From positions 1 to 6,946 of the forward strand of contig JAQVGK010000187.1 in NCBI GenBank assembly GCA_028696755.1: a stretch of 6,946 nucleotides of DNA. The letters run 5' to 3'. Source of the stretch: Bacteroidales bacterium (lineage in GTDB: Bacteria > Bacteroidota > Bacteroidia > Bacteroidales > ML635J-15). The notes below the pieces were generated by a model. The model saw only the letters and a list, made by a program, of their open reading frames with translations. It did no database searches and was not told the origin of the DNA. Of the stretch, positions 1-6,693 are shown in pieces. The stretch's first letter is position 1, and each line of letters starts with the position of its first letter. A program made the position numbers and the translations under genes.

Positions 1-2543
1 CTTAATAAATCGAGAGTACGTCCTGGAGTAGCCTGCCAACATTCGTTAGTAATGAGAGCTGCATTATAGGTCCCAAGATTTGCATTAAAATATGGTGAAA
101 TTTCCTTCCTAAAATCTGCTCTTTCAACCATGTATGCATCCGACCATGCGCGCGAAGCATCTAAGGCTCTGTATGTGGCTTCATCATGAGCAAAACTCAC
201 ATATCGAATTGGTTTATAATCAATATTTCCAATTTTTTGAAGTTCCACAAACAACTCACGATTTTTTAGTGCAATATCTGCAAGTGCTGGAAGAGAGAAG
301 GCGGGACGTCCACCAGCTATATTTCTCCACGAACCACCGCGTTCACGATTAACAAGAACAGGTTTCATTCCAGCTTCGGCCAGATATCTAAACAATGATG
401 TACCAGCCATACCACCACCAGCAACTAAAGCTTGAACCTTAACTCTACGATTAGCTGCTTTGTCGATATTGGTATAAATTTTTTCTGACTTATGAGGCAA
501 TAATTCGCCCATAGTTACTTGGTTAGATAGCGGAGCACGTGGAGTAGCATCGCCTACTATTTCGATTCCATAAGGAGCAATAGTTTGCTTCAAACGCTTG
601 ATACATCTTTTACCACGACACGCACCCATACCAAGGCGAGTTGTGTGTTTAATTTCGTCAACCGAAATAAATTTACGATCGCCAATAACATCAAGAATTT
701 CGTCAAGTTTTACGTCGTCGCAATGGCAAATATATGTTTCGGCAGCAGTTTTAACCTCTGTTGCAGCAATCTGAACTGGCTCTGGATAATCAGCTTTAAC
801 AATAAAACCTCTGGCATTTTGCAAATCTTCGTTATGTAAGGTCAATGATTTTACTCGCGCAACATTTGTTTTATTCGGCTTCTTCAAGATTTTCTCGATT
901 ATCCCCTCACCCACTTTTTTACCATTGTTGTCAACAAGATATACTTCAGCTCCTTCGTGTGCTTCATACTCAATTGGCAAGAAAAGCCAATCTTTTTTCT
1001 CACTGTAGCCAAAAATTGCCAAGCCTGGACACTGATAAACACAATCCATACAGCCAACACATTTAGTAAAATCAATCTGTGGAACTGTGCTTGTTGAAGT
1101 CTTTGTAATTGCTCCATGAGGACAGGCAAATTCGCATGGATTGCATGCAAATCCGTAGAGGCAATCAATTAATACATAAGGTTTTTCCTCTGCGCGGTTA
1201 CGTTCAGGTTTAAATGCCTCCTGAATAACTCTGGTAGGATGCTGTTGAGAATCAATATATTCTTTTGAAAGTGAAAGATAATCATCATACTTAAACCTTT
1301 TCCCGAGAGCTTCGAGCACCTCATAAGCTGCCTGTTTACCACGTAGTACTGCACTTGTACCCTCACCAATTCTAAGAGCATCGCCAACAGCATGAGCATT
1401 ACGACCAAAGAGTAAACTTCCTTTTGTCATAAGTTGATCGTCGGGAACAAGACCAGTGCATATATTAATTGCATCAATTCCAGTAATTACTTTTTCGGTT
1501 CCAGGTATGGCCTTAAAGTTTTCGCACTCGGCTACAACAGCGCCAACAACTCCAGTATAGTCATCATTAGGAATTGCCTCTAGTAGAATATGACCAGTCA
1601 TAACGGGAATTCCCAAACGACGAACCCTGTTGGCCTGCACAGGAAATCCACCTTCGTTTTGTTGAGCTTCGATAATTGCCTTAACTTTGGCCCCAGCTTG
1701 CATAAGCTGATAAGAAGTTAAATAACCGATATTTCCAGCACCAACGGTAAGAATGTTTTTACCCAGCAAAGTAAACTCATTGTTCATCATTTTCTGTACA
1801 ACGGCAGCAGTATAAACTCCAGGGACATCGTCGTTTTTAAACGAAGGCATAAAAGGAATTGCTCCAGTTGCAACTATTAAATGTTGAGCATCGATATAGA
1901 ATATTTCGTTTGTTTTAGTATTTTTAATTGCAAGACGTCGGCCTTCGAGAACATCCCACACAACGCAGTCGAGCATAATCCCGCTTCTATCTTCACCTGC
2001 AAGAGTTTCAGCAATTTCAAAGCCCCTCATTCCACCAAACTTTTTTTCTTTTTCGAAAAAGAAAAACTGGTGAGTCTGCATCAGAAATTGACCGCCAATT
2101 TTGTCATTATTATCAACAACAATATTTGAAACATTATGCTGATTTAGTAATTCGCGAGCTGCTAACCCTGCTGGTCCAGCTCCAATAATTGCAACCTCGG
2201 TGCGATAAACTGCAATCTCACAATCGGAGCATGGAATATCAGTATCAGGTGTAAAGTCCTTCGGAATTTCGTTAACTTCTTTAATACCATCTACCTTGGT
2301 GATACAAATACGACGAATTTTCCCATCAACAAGCATTTCGCATGCTCCACATTTTCCGATTCCACACTCTAGAGACCGATTTCTGTTATCGAGAGAGTGA
2401 CTATGAACTGGAAAACCAGCCTGATGCAAAGCCGCTGCAATAGTAAATCCTTTGTCTCCTTTTACTTCTTTACCATTAAAAGTAAATACTACCTCATCAT
2501 TTTTGGGCACATTAAGTATAGGATGCTTTTCAATTTTTTGCAT
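1..2543 (-). CDS. Multidomain FAD/iron-sulfur amine dehydrogenase-like oxidoreductase (HcnABC-type fusion), C-terminus cut by window edge
   Basis: The frame is open from ATG at 2541-2543 to the left edge: 847 codons with no stop or frameshift. Domains seen in order: a [2Fe-2S] ferredoxin-like domain (C60-x4-C65-x2-C68-x11-C80); an FAD/NAD-binding disulfide-oxidoreductase domain with GAGPAG at 121-126, GGQ at 150-152, ATG at 225-227, a second dinucleotide motif GAGNIG at 268-273 and GD at 387-388; a ferredoxin segment with C461, C467-NP-C470, C474-P and C495-x2-C498-x2-C501-x3-C505-P; a BFD-like [2Fe-2S] domain (C606-x-C608 and C642-x4-C647); and the beginning of a DAO-type FAD domain with GGGMAG at 709-714. 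In the known family, HcnA/B/C, opine oxidase and D-hydroxyproline or proline dehydrogenases carry these modules on separate subunits. The inferred role is oxidation of an amino acid or secondary amine at the DAO flavin, with electrons passed through the Fe-S chain. The substrate cannot be told. About 200 or more DAO residues should lie beyond the window. A poorly defined 104-bp gap separates it from the TfoX_C gene. Confidence 0.88.
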   Translation of the reverse strand, partial: MQKIEKHPILNVPKNDEVVFTFNGKEVKGDKGFTIAAALHQAGFPVHSHSLDNRNRSLECGIGKCGACEMLVDGKIRRICITKVDGIKEVNEIPKDFTPDTDIPCSDCEIAVYRTEVAIIGAGPAGLAARELLNQHNVSNIVVDNNDKIGGQFLMQTHQFFFFEKEKKFGGMRGFEIAETLAGEDRSGIMLDCVVWDVLEGRRLAIKNTKTNEIFYIDAQHLIVATGAIPFMPSFKNDDVPGVYTAAVVQKMMNNEFTLLGKNILTVGAGNIGYLTSYQLMQAGAKVKAIIEAQQNEGGFPVQANRVRRLGIPVMTGHILLEAIPNDDYTGVVGAVVAECENFKAIPGTEKVITGIDAINICTGLVPDDQLMTKGSLLFGRNAHAVGDALRIGEGTSAVLRGKQAAYEVLEALGKRFKYDDYLSLSKEYIDSQQHPTRVIQEAFKPERNRAEEKPYVLIDCLYGFACNPCEFACPHGAITKTSTSTVPQIDFTKCVGCMDCVYQCPGLAIFGYSEKKDWLFLPIEYEAHEGAEVYLVDNNGKKVGEGIIEKILKKPNKTNVARVKSLTLHNEDLQNARGFIVKADYPEPVQIAATEVKTAAETYICHCDDVKLDEILDVIGDRKFISVDEIKHTTRLGMGACRGKRCIKRLKQTIAPYGIEIVGDATPRAPLSNQVTMGELLPHKSEKIYTNIDKAANRRVKVQALVAGGGMAGTSLFRYLAEAGMKPVLVNRERGGSWRNIAGGRPAFSLPALADIALKNRELFVELQKIGNIDYKPIRYVSFAHDEATYRALDASRAWSDAYMVERADFRKEISPYFNANLGTYNAALITNECWQATPGRTLDLL
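2043..2066. repeat. Perfect 24-bp palindrome inside the oxidoreductase gene
   Basis: The left arm (2043-2054) is T5-C-T5-C and the right arm (2055-2066) is its exact reverse complement. It encodes residues 160-167 (FFFFEKEK) of the oxidoreductase, just after the GGQ and TH motifs of the FAD domain. Because it is palindromic and in frame, the opposite strand reads the same eight residues. It could form a hairpin in the mRNA, but it lies in a place where the family normally has an aromatic and charged stretch, so chance from low-complexity coding is the simplest explanation. Confidence 0.8.
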
Positions 2544-2647
2544 AAAAAATTCTGTTACAGTTTACAAATTTTAAAAAGTTAAAATTGCAAAATGCAACAG
2601 AATCAATCAATGAGTTTTGTCAGATTTTTTTGTGTCTTTTGATATTA
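2544..2647. other. Intergenic spacer between TfoX_C gene and oxidoreductase gene
   Basis: These 104 bp are AT-rich. A 13-bp inverted repeat (TTGCA, AAA, TGCAA; 2585-2597) is followed on the minus strand by TTTTAAC. It could be a feeble attenuator or terminator for the TfoX_C transcript, but five base pairs is too short to call one. No clean TAnnTTTG box was found ahead of the oxidoreductase. The nearest on the minus strand is AAAATTTG, about 20 bases before the start codon, with one mismatch and a poor -33 region. Whether the oxidoreductase has its own promoter or is read through from the TfoX_C promoter is not decided by the sequence. Confidence 0.5.
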
Positions 2648-2908
2648 CTATCTTGGAGGAACAACAGAGTTATAGAATTTCTTCAACTCATCTTTCCTTG
2701 GTCCGTTAAGATTATGCCATCTAACACCTGTAATTGCACCTTCGATAGAGAAGATAACACTTCTACTTGTGTTTTTGTTGTTTGCTAATAATCTAAGGAA
2801 AGCTTCCTCTGTTCCAACTTTTTTAAGTTCTTCAAGAGAGTCAATACCAACAGCTTCGAGCTTTAATTCCAATACTTTACCAATATTGTGCACACCTACA
2901 ATTGCCAT
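2648..2908 (-). CDS. TfoX C-terminal-domain protein (stand-alone)
   Basis: This is an 86-residue protein that matches the C-terminal half of TfoX/Sxy proteins from end to end. It has the HNIGKVLELKLEAVGIDSL opening (residues 7-25), the LKKVGTEEAFLRL stretch (28-40) and the SIEGAITGVRWHNL stretch (54-67), where the family has a similar 'LEGA..G..W..L' pattern. The N-terminal TfoX domain is absent, and no room exists for it because a promoter lies just upstream. In gamma-proteobacteria full-length TfoX/Sxy is a competence regulator, but the separate C-terminal domain is a helical, helix-hairpin-helix-like module of unproven role, common as a short protein in Bacteroidetes. A DNA- or protein-binding role is inference. 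It has its own promoter (2945-2976), and the start codon lies roughly 30 nt after the expected transcription start. The downstream neighbour is the large oxidoreductase. Confidence 0.85.
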   Translation of the reverse strand: MAIVGVHNIGKVLELKLEAVGIDSLEELKKVGTEEAFLRLLANNKNTSRSVIFSIEGAITGVRWHNLNGPRKDELKKFYNSVVPPR

Positions 2909-2944
2909 AATAAAAAGATTTTAAGTTCAACTATTTCTCAAAAT

Positions 2945-2976
2945 CAAAAGTAGGGTAAAAAATTAAACTAGCAAAA
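2945..2976 (-). promoter_or_regulatory. Bacteroidetes-type promoter for the TfoX_C gene
   Basis: On the minus strand TTTTG (2976-2972) is followed after 19 bp by TACTTTTG (2952-2945). This matches the Bacteroidetes consensus of a TTG element near -33 and TAnnTTTG near -7. Transcription would start near 2938, leaving an untranslated leader of about 30 nt before the ATG at 2908. It is the best-formed promoter in the window and splits the TfoX_C gene from the P-loop gene transcriptionally. Confidence 0.7.
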
Positions 2977-3018
2977 TCAAAATACATTTTTTATACAATA
3001 ATTACTTATATTTAAACA

Positions 3019-3537
3019 TTATACAGTTTTTGCAATTTTATTTACATTTATAACAAGTTTCGTATTAGTAAGATAATGGCTCAAAATATAGTTTTTAATT
3101 TCACCTACTCTATAATCAGGCAACTCTTTACCGCTTTTAACAGAGACTGTAGCACCCAGAGACAACAAAAAATTTACGATTCCATCATTATAAAACAGTG
3201 CTTTATCGTTATCATCACTAAAGCCAGGATTAAGCCACTGTACATATATATCATATCCTCGAGAAGCAAAATATTCAAAATTTGATTTTACATCTTTATG
3301 GTAAAGGAAAGAACTAACAACGATATCTGGATTCTTATTAGGCATAATATACTCAAGTTTAGTTTTACGCTCGAGCGGTGATTCATTAATTAAAAATACA
3401 GGAATTTTCAATCCGTTAATATCGAGTTTTCGCACATTTTTCCCAGTATGAACAGTATGACCAAACAAATGCTTCCATGTAGTTGATTTTCCGGAGCCCT
3501 CGTTTCCCAATACACCGATTAAAAGCTTCCTTTCCAT
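3019..3537 (-). CDS. P-loop NTPase of unknown function
   Basis: Read from the ATG at 3535-3537 this gives 172 residues. A Walker A motif sits at the very N-terminus: GNEGSGKST at residues 11-19, with K17 and S18 as the phosphate and magnesium ligands. A hydrophobic strand ending in NE (IPVFLINESP, residues 45-54) is a possible Walker B, and another strand (DIVVSSF, 71-77) follows. There is no signal peptide or membrane segment, so it should be cytoplasmic. I do not recognise a specific family; a kinase-like or GTPase-like role is equally open. A start 16 codons upstream (3585) is possible, but the extra residues (MLCMNGFFVS...) do not look like part of the fold and would place Walker A further in than usual. 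A near-consensus promoter (3553-3582) overlaps that extension, which also favours the shorter form. It lies 58 bp after the OstA-like gene and may be co-transcribed with it. Confidence 0.75.
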   Translation of the reverse strand: MERKLLIGVLGNEGSGKSTTWKHLFGHTVHTGKNVRKLDINGLKIPVFLINESPLERKTKLEYIMPNKNPDIVVSSFLYHKDVKSNFEYFASRGYDIYVQWLNPGFSDDNDKALFYNDGIVNFLLSLGATVSVKSGKELPDYRVGEIKNYILSHYLTNTKLVINVNKIAKTV

Positions 3538-3552
3538 GATTAGATTTTTTTC

Positions 3553-3582
3553 TAAAGATACAAAAAATCCATTCATGCACAA
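3553..3582 (-). promoter_or_regulatory. Possible weak promoter for the P-loop NTPase gene
   Basis: On the minus strand TTG (3582-3580) is followed after 19 bp by TATCTTTA (3560-3553), one mismatch from TAnnTTTG. A start near 3546 would leave a leader of only about 10 nt before the ATG at 3537. The match could be chance in AT-rich DNA, and read-through from the upstream genes is the alternative. Confidence 0.3.
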
Positions 3583-3595
3583 CATTTTGAATAAA

Positions 3596-5146
3596 CTATT
3601 GTACTTCTGGGATTTCTGTCCAAATAAAAATATCTTCGCGGCGTTTGGGGCGAAATTCGTCCAGCCACCTAAAATCCTTTAGTCGAGTTTGCTCGTTTTT
3701 AAGTTGCTCGATAGGAATTGTTTCGCCATCAGGTTTTTCATAAAACCAAATCCGTTCAATTTTATCATCCTTAAACCAGATGGTCATATTTGTACTAACG
3801 ACTTTATTAAGAGCAATAATTTGATTAACTTCTTCGTCAACAACGAAATAAATGGTTTGGCAATCGTTATGCAGATCAACTTTTCTGATTTTTTTCTCGA
3901 CAATATATCCAGATATTTTCCTTCCTTTCATCTGATTGTAATGGATAGAATCGTATTGTTCGATAGCGAAAGCATTACCATCCAGATAAAACTTATCAGG
4001 ATTTTTATTTAGAAAATGTACTTCGATATGGTCGGCAGTAATTTGATTTTTTTCGGACCAAATCACCGGTTTATAAAACATATGAGCAATAGAATCCTTA
4101 GAGTAAAAGGTTAGTGAATCGCATCTTGCCTGCACATCTGATTTAAACACTTGAACCTTATAAAATGCTCGTATAAGCTTATAATCTAGTGAATCGACGG
4201 AAATATAAACAGTATCCGAATGCATAAAAATACTATCACCATCTGTTACATAAACGACCTCGGCATTTTTTGTAAGCATTGCGTTTCGCGGATTTTCGTA
4301 ATAATACCCATAATCACCGTAAGCATTAAGATTTTCTACAGTATCGATAACTGAAACATTCATAAACGCTTCACCGTAGCGAATTTTTCGGTCATAAAAC
4401 AAGCTATCTCCCATTAAATAATTTGCACCTGAACGCAACCACGCATTCTCTGAGAAAGCAGCTTGATCGGATTGTGTGTTGTAGTTTCCATTTTCGCAAT
4501 AAATATAATTGGAATCTGAAACGATATTAGTTGGTCCGTAAAAATATGCAATTGCTGATTCTGTGTTATATCTAAGAGTGTCCGAAAAGATATCATATTG
4601 AGGATTCTTGAGGACGACAGTATCAACTGCATAATAATCCTTTAACTTTGTGTAATAATATCCCCTGCGGCTAAATAGTCGATTGTCGCCATCATAAATC
4701 TTACCGCCTTCAAAATAATATGCCATATCTTGATTTCTGTCATAGTCAAGAGAGTCGGTAATTAGAAAAGACTTATTGTGTTTTAGCACAACCGAATCTC
4801 TCATTTTTGCGATCTTGGTATTGCCATTGTATTCAAGATATTTACCAACCAATAAGATTGTGTCGCCTTGTTTTATTCTTACATTATTGTATGCTTGAAT
4901 TGTATTTGAATCATCAAAAAACCAAGCAGAATCGCAAAACATGTATGCTTCTTCATGCTTAAAAACCACTTTACCAAGCAATCTTTTTGCAGTTACACCA
5001 GTCGATTCATCATACTCAAGAGTATTAGCATGCATGATTTCAACCTTTCTATGAGCAGTATCTGGTTTTTGTTGAGAATACAAAAAAGGAACTGCAAAGA
5101 AAAGTGATATAACTGTAAGAACTATTTTGGTAAAATAATGATTCAT
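3596..5146 (-). CDS. OstA-like (LptA-domain) periplasmic protein, lipopolysaccharide transport
   Basis: This 516-residue protein has an N-terminal signal peptide: K7 in the n-region, a hydrophobic core at about 8-23, and likely cleavage after LYS24 before QQ. The mature chain is a series of beta-strand repeats of the LptA/OstA_2 type, for example GKVVFKHEEAYMFCDSAWF (58-76), NNVRIKQGDTILLVGKYLEYN (87-107 region), then LITDSLDYD (128-136), IFSDTLRYN (186-194), LMGDSLFYD (244-252), and late copies around 340-395. The recurring 'D-S/T-L-x-Y' corner is the mark of the Bacteroidetes OstA-like family. In the known Lpt system LptA-type beta-jellyrolls stack into a bridge that carries lipopolysaccharide from inner to outer membrane; this protein is far longer than E. 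coli LptA (about 185 residues) but lacks an LptD barrel. The role in LPS transport is inferred by homology. Its ATG abuts the TAA of the MoxR gene with no spacer, so the two are surely one transcript. Confidence 0.9.
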   Translation of the reverse strand: MNHYFTKIVLTVISLFFAVPFLYSQQKPDTAHRKVEIMHANTLEYDESTGVTAKRLLGKVVFKHEEAYMFCDSAWFFDDSNTIQAYNNVRIKQGDTILLVGKYLEYNGNTKIAKMRDSVVLKHNKSFLITDSLDYDRNQDMAYYFEGGKIYDGDNRLFSRRGYYYTKLKDYYAVDTVVLKNPQYDIFSDTLRYNTESAIAYFYGPTNIVSDSNYIYCENGNYNTQSDQAAFSENAWLRSGANYLMGDSLFYDRKIRYGEAFMNVSVIDTVENLNAYGDYGYYYENPRNAMLTKNAEVVYVTDGDSIFMHSDTVYISVDSLDYKLIRAFYKVQVFKSDVQARCDSLTFYSKDSIAHMFYKPVIWSEKNQITADHIEVHFLNKNPDKFYLDGNAFAIEQYDSIHYNQMKGRKISGYIVEKKIRKVDLHNDCQTIYFVVDEEVNQIIALNKVVSTNMTIWFKDDKIERIWFYEKPDGETIPIEQLKNEQTRLKDFRWLDEFRPKRREDIFIWTEIPEVQ

Positions 5147-6118
5147 TTACGATTTTAATAATTCGTCTATGATATTATCAATTGTGATGCCATCCGCCTC
5201 TGCTTTGTAATTTTTAATTATCCTGTGTCGCAGAATAATTTTAGCAACAGCCTTAACATCCTCAATATCCGGAGAAAACTTACCATTTAAGACAGCGTGT
5301 GTTTTTGCACCAATAACCAAATATTGAGATGCTCTTGGTCCAGCACCCCAATGTAAATATTTCTTAGTAATCTCTGGAGCAAACTCCGACGCCGGTCTGG
5401 TTTTATTAACAAGTTTTACCGCATACTCTAGAACATTGTCGTTGATAGGAATTTTTCTGATTAGTCCCTGAAAAAATACAATTTCCTCAGCACTAAGAAC
5501 TTGTTTAAGATTAAATTCTTTATCAATAGTTGTGTTTTTTACAACAACTAATTCATCTTTATAAGAAGGATAATCAACAATAATGTTAAACATAAACCTA
5601 TCGAGCTGTGCCTCGGGCAAAGGATATGTTCCCTCCTGCTCGATTGGATTTTGAGTAGCCATAACAAAAAATGGCTCGTCGAGCTTATACTCACGCCCAG
5701 CAGCTGTAACTGATCTTTCTTGCATAGCTTCGAGCAAAGCTGCCTGAGTTTTAGGTGGAGTACGATTGATTTCGTCTGCAAGAATGAAGTTTGCAAAAAC
5801 TGGCCCTTTAATAAACTTAAATTGTCGGTCCTCTCCCAAAATCTCGGTACCAATAATATCGGAAGGCATAAGGTCTGGGGTAAACTGAATACGCTTATTT
5901 TTTAAACCAAGAACCTCGGCAATGGTATTAACCAACAATGTTTTCGCAAGGCCGGGTACACCTATCAATAAGCAGTGCCCACGACTAAAAATCGAAATTA
6001 CAACTTCCTTTACAACTTGATCTTGCCCGTATATCTTTTTGTTGATTTCGATAATCAACTCACTGTATTTAGAACGTAAAGCGTTAATGGCTTCTACATT
6101 ATCCTTATATTCAATCAT
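5147..6118 (-). CDS. MoxR-family AAA+ ATPase
   Basis: From the ATG at 6116-6118 the product is 323 residues, the usual MoxR length. It shows Walker A GVPGLAKT (53-60, K59), Walker B FILADEINR (111-119, D115/E116), the family signature TPPKTQAALLEAMQE (120-134), sensor 1 ATQNP (154-158), the PLPEAQLDRF stretch with arginine finger R174, and sensor 2 GPRAS with R262. The C-terminal lid (about 205-323) is complete. MoxR proteins are cytoplasmic ATP-driven chaperones that help assemble or activate partner proteins, typically with vWA and DUF58 proteins encoded beside them; none of these partners is in this window. Its downstream neighbour is instead the OstA-like gene, which hints at a link to envelope assembly. 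The frame is open for 33 more codons (to 6217), but these would cross the promoter at 6148-6173 and encode a non-conserved extension, so the shorter start is chosen. Confidence 0.95.
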   Translation of the reverse strand: MIEYKDNVEAINALRSKYSELIIEINKKIYGQDQVVKEVVISIFSRGHCLLIGVPGLAKTLLVNTIAEVLGLKNKRIQFTPDLMPSDIIGTEILGEDRQFKFIKGPVFANFILADEINRTPPKTQAALLEAMQERSVTAAGREYKLDEPFFVMATQNPIEQEGTYPLPEAQLDRFMFNIIVDYPSYKDELVVVKNTTIDKEFNLKQVLSAEEIVFFQGLIRKIPINDNVLEYAVKLVNKTRPASEFAPEITKKYLHWGAGPRASQYLVIGAKTHAVLNGKFSPDIEDVKAVAKIILRHRIIKNYKAEADGITIDNIIDELLKS

Positions 6119-6147
6119 TTTCCCTATATTATACTTTTTCCAACGGG

Positions 6148-6173
6148 CAAAGTTAATTATTATTGTAACACAA
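6148..6173 (-). promoter_or_regulatory. Promoter for the MoxR-OstA operon
   Basis: On the minus strand TAACTTTG (6155-6148) is a full match to the Bacteroidetes -7 element TAnnTTTG. A T-rich run ending in TTG (6173-6171) lies 15 bp before it, a little closer than the usual -33 spacing. Transcription would start near 6142, about 24 nt ahead of the ATG at 6118. This argues against the longer MoxR reading frame. Confidence 0.55.
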
Positions 6174-6188
6174 AAAAACTGTAATTTC

Positions 6189-6201
6189 AATTTTGAAAAT
6201 T
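6189..6201. repeat. 13-bp palindrome in the divergent promoter region
   Basis: AATTTT, a central G, and AAAATT form a perfect odd palindrome, 5 bp upstream of the plus-strand -7 box and in the place where RNA polymerase upstream contacts would fall. It could be an operator half-site pair, but such AT palindromes are common by chance in DNA of this composition. Confidence 0.3.
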
Positions 6202-6206
6202 TGTTG

Positions 6207-6214
6207 TACTTTTG
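6207..6214 (+). promoter_or_regulatory. -7 promoter element for the DUF4293 gene
   Basis: TACTTTTG, followed by C, is a full match to TAnnTTTG. The expected start is near 6220, only about 9 nt ahead of the ATG at 6229. No TTG is present at a 17-21 bp spacing upstream, so the -33 element is weak or absent. The alternative upstream ATG at 6193 lies before this box and could not be on the transcript. Confidence 0.55.
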
Positions 6215-6228
6215 CAAAAAAACAGATT

Positions 6229-6693
6229 ATGATTCAGAGAATTCAAACATTATTTTTGCTCGGAGCACTTGCATGCACCGGTTTATTTTTCTTTTTACCT
6301 TTTGGAAATCTAGTTAACAAAGATCTAAGTGAAATTGCAATAATTATTACTGGTGTTAGCTTTCCCAAAGGAAACAGTACAGTTTCCTACCCTATGACCC
6401 CCTTATTAATTATGTTTATAATCATAAACTTAATAACTCTTATTAGCATTTTCTTGTTTAAAAAGAGAATGCTTCAGATAAGGCTAAGCGTTTTTAATGC
6501 AATTATGCAATTGGGGAGTTTTGGGATGCTATTTTTCTATCTTGCAGATATATCAAAAAAATCGGGACTAGATTACAACACAGGAATACTTGTAATATTG
6601 CCATTGGTAGCAGCGATCCTAAGCTTTTTAGCGATGCGAGCGATAGCTAAAGACGAAGCTTTAGTAAGATCAGTCAGTCGCCTCAGGAAGTAA
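6229..6693 (+). CDS. DUF4293 family integral membrane protein
   Basis: The product has 154 residues. It begins MIQRIQT and runs straight into a membrane segment (about 7-25), with further segments near 57-77, 87-106 and 118-138, so four helices are predicted. The start MIQRIQTLFLL and the charged end with KDEALVRSVSRLR (141-153) are typical of the DUF4293 family of Bacteroidetes, whose function is not known. A loop between helices 1 and 2 (about 27-55) would lie on one side of the membrane. An ATG 12 codons upstream (6193) was rejected because the -7 promoter box at 6207-6214 lies inside that extension. The gene is divergent from the MoxR gene, and its last 24 bases overlap the end of rmuC on the other strand. 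Confidence 0.88.
   Translation: MIQRIQTLFLLGALACTGLFFFLPFGNLVNKDLSEIAIIITGVSFPKGNSTVSYPMTPLLIMFIIINLITLISIFLFKKRMLQIRLSVFNAIMQLGSFGMLFFYLADISKKSGLDYNTGILVILPLVAAILSFLAMRAIAKDEALVRSVSRLRK

Noticed and set aside
899..1408. Two minus-strand open frames of 79-89 codons in the oxidoreductase region
   Set aside because: They are in a different frame from the 847-codon oxidoreductase, which carries all the cofactor motifs; their own sequence has no recognisable domain.
1..2543. Possible pseudogene or several genes, since no closed frame covers this stretch
   Set aside because: Codon-by-codon reading from 2543 to the edge shows no stop; it is one open frame cut only by the window boundary.
2578..2597. 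Rho-independent terminator after the TfoX_C gene
   Set aside because: The stem is only 5 bp, AT-rich, and followed by four T residues; too weak to call.
3689..4012. 107-codon plus-strand frame inside the OstA-like gene
   Set aside because: Antisense to a well-conserved beta-repeat coding region, with no promoter or family match.
5548..5853. 101-codon minus-strand frame inside the MoxR gene
   Set aside because: Out-of-frame shadow of the region that encodes the AAA+ motifs in the true frame.
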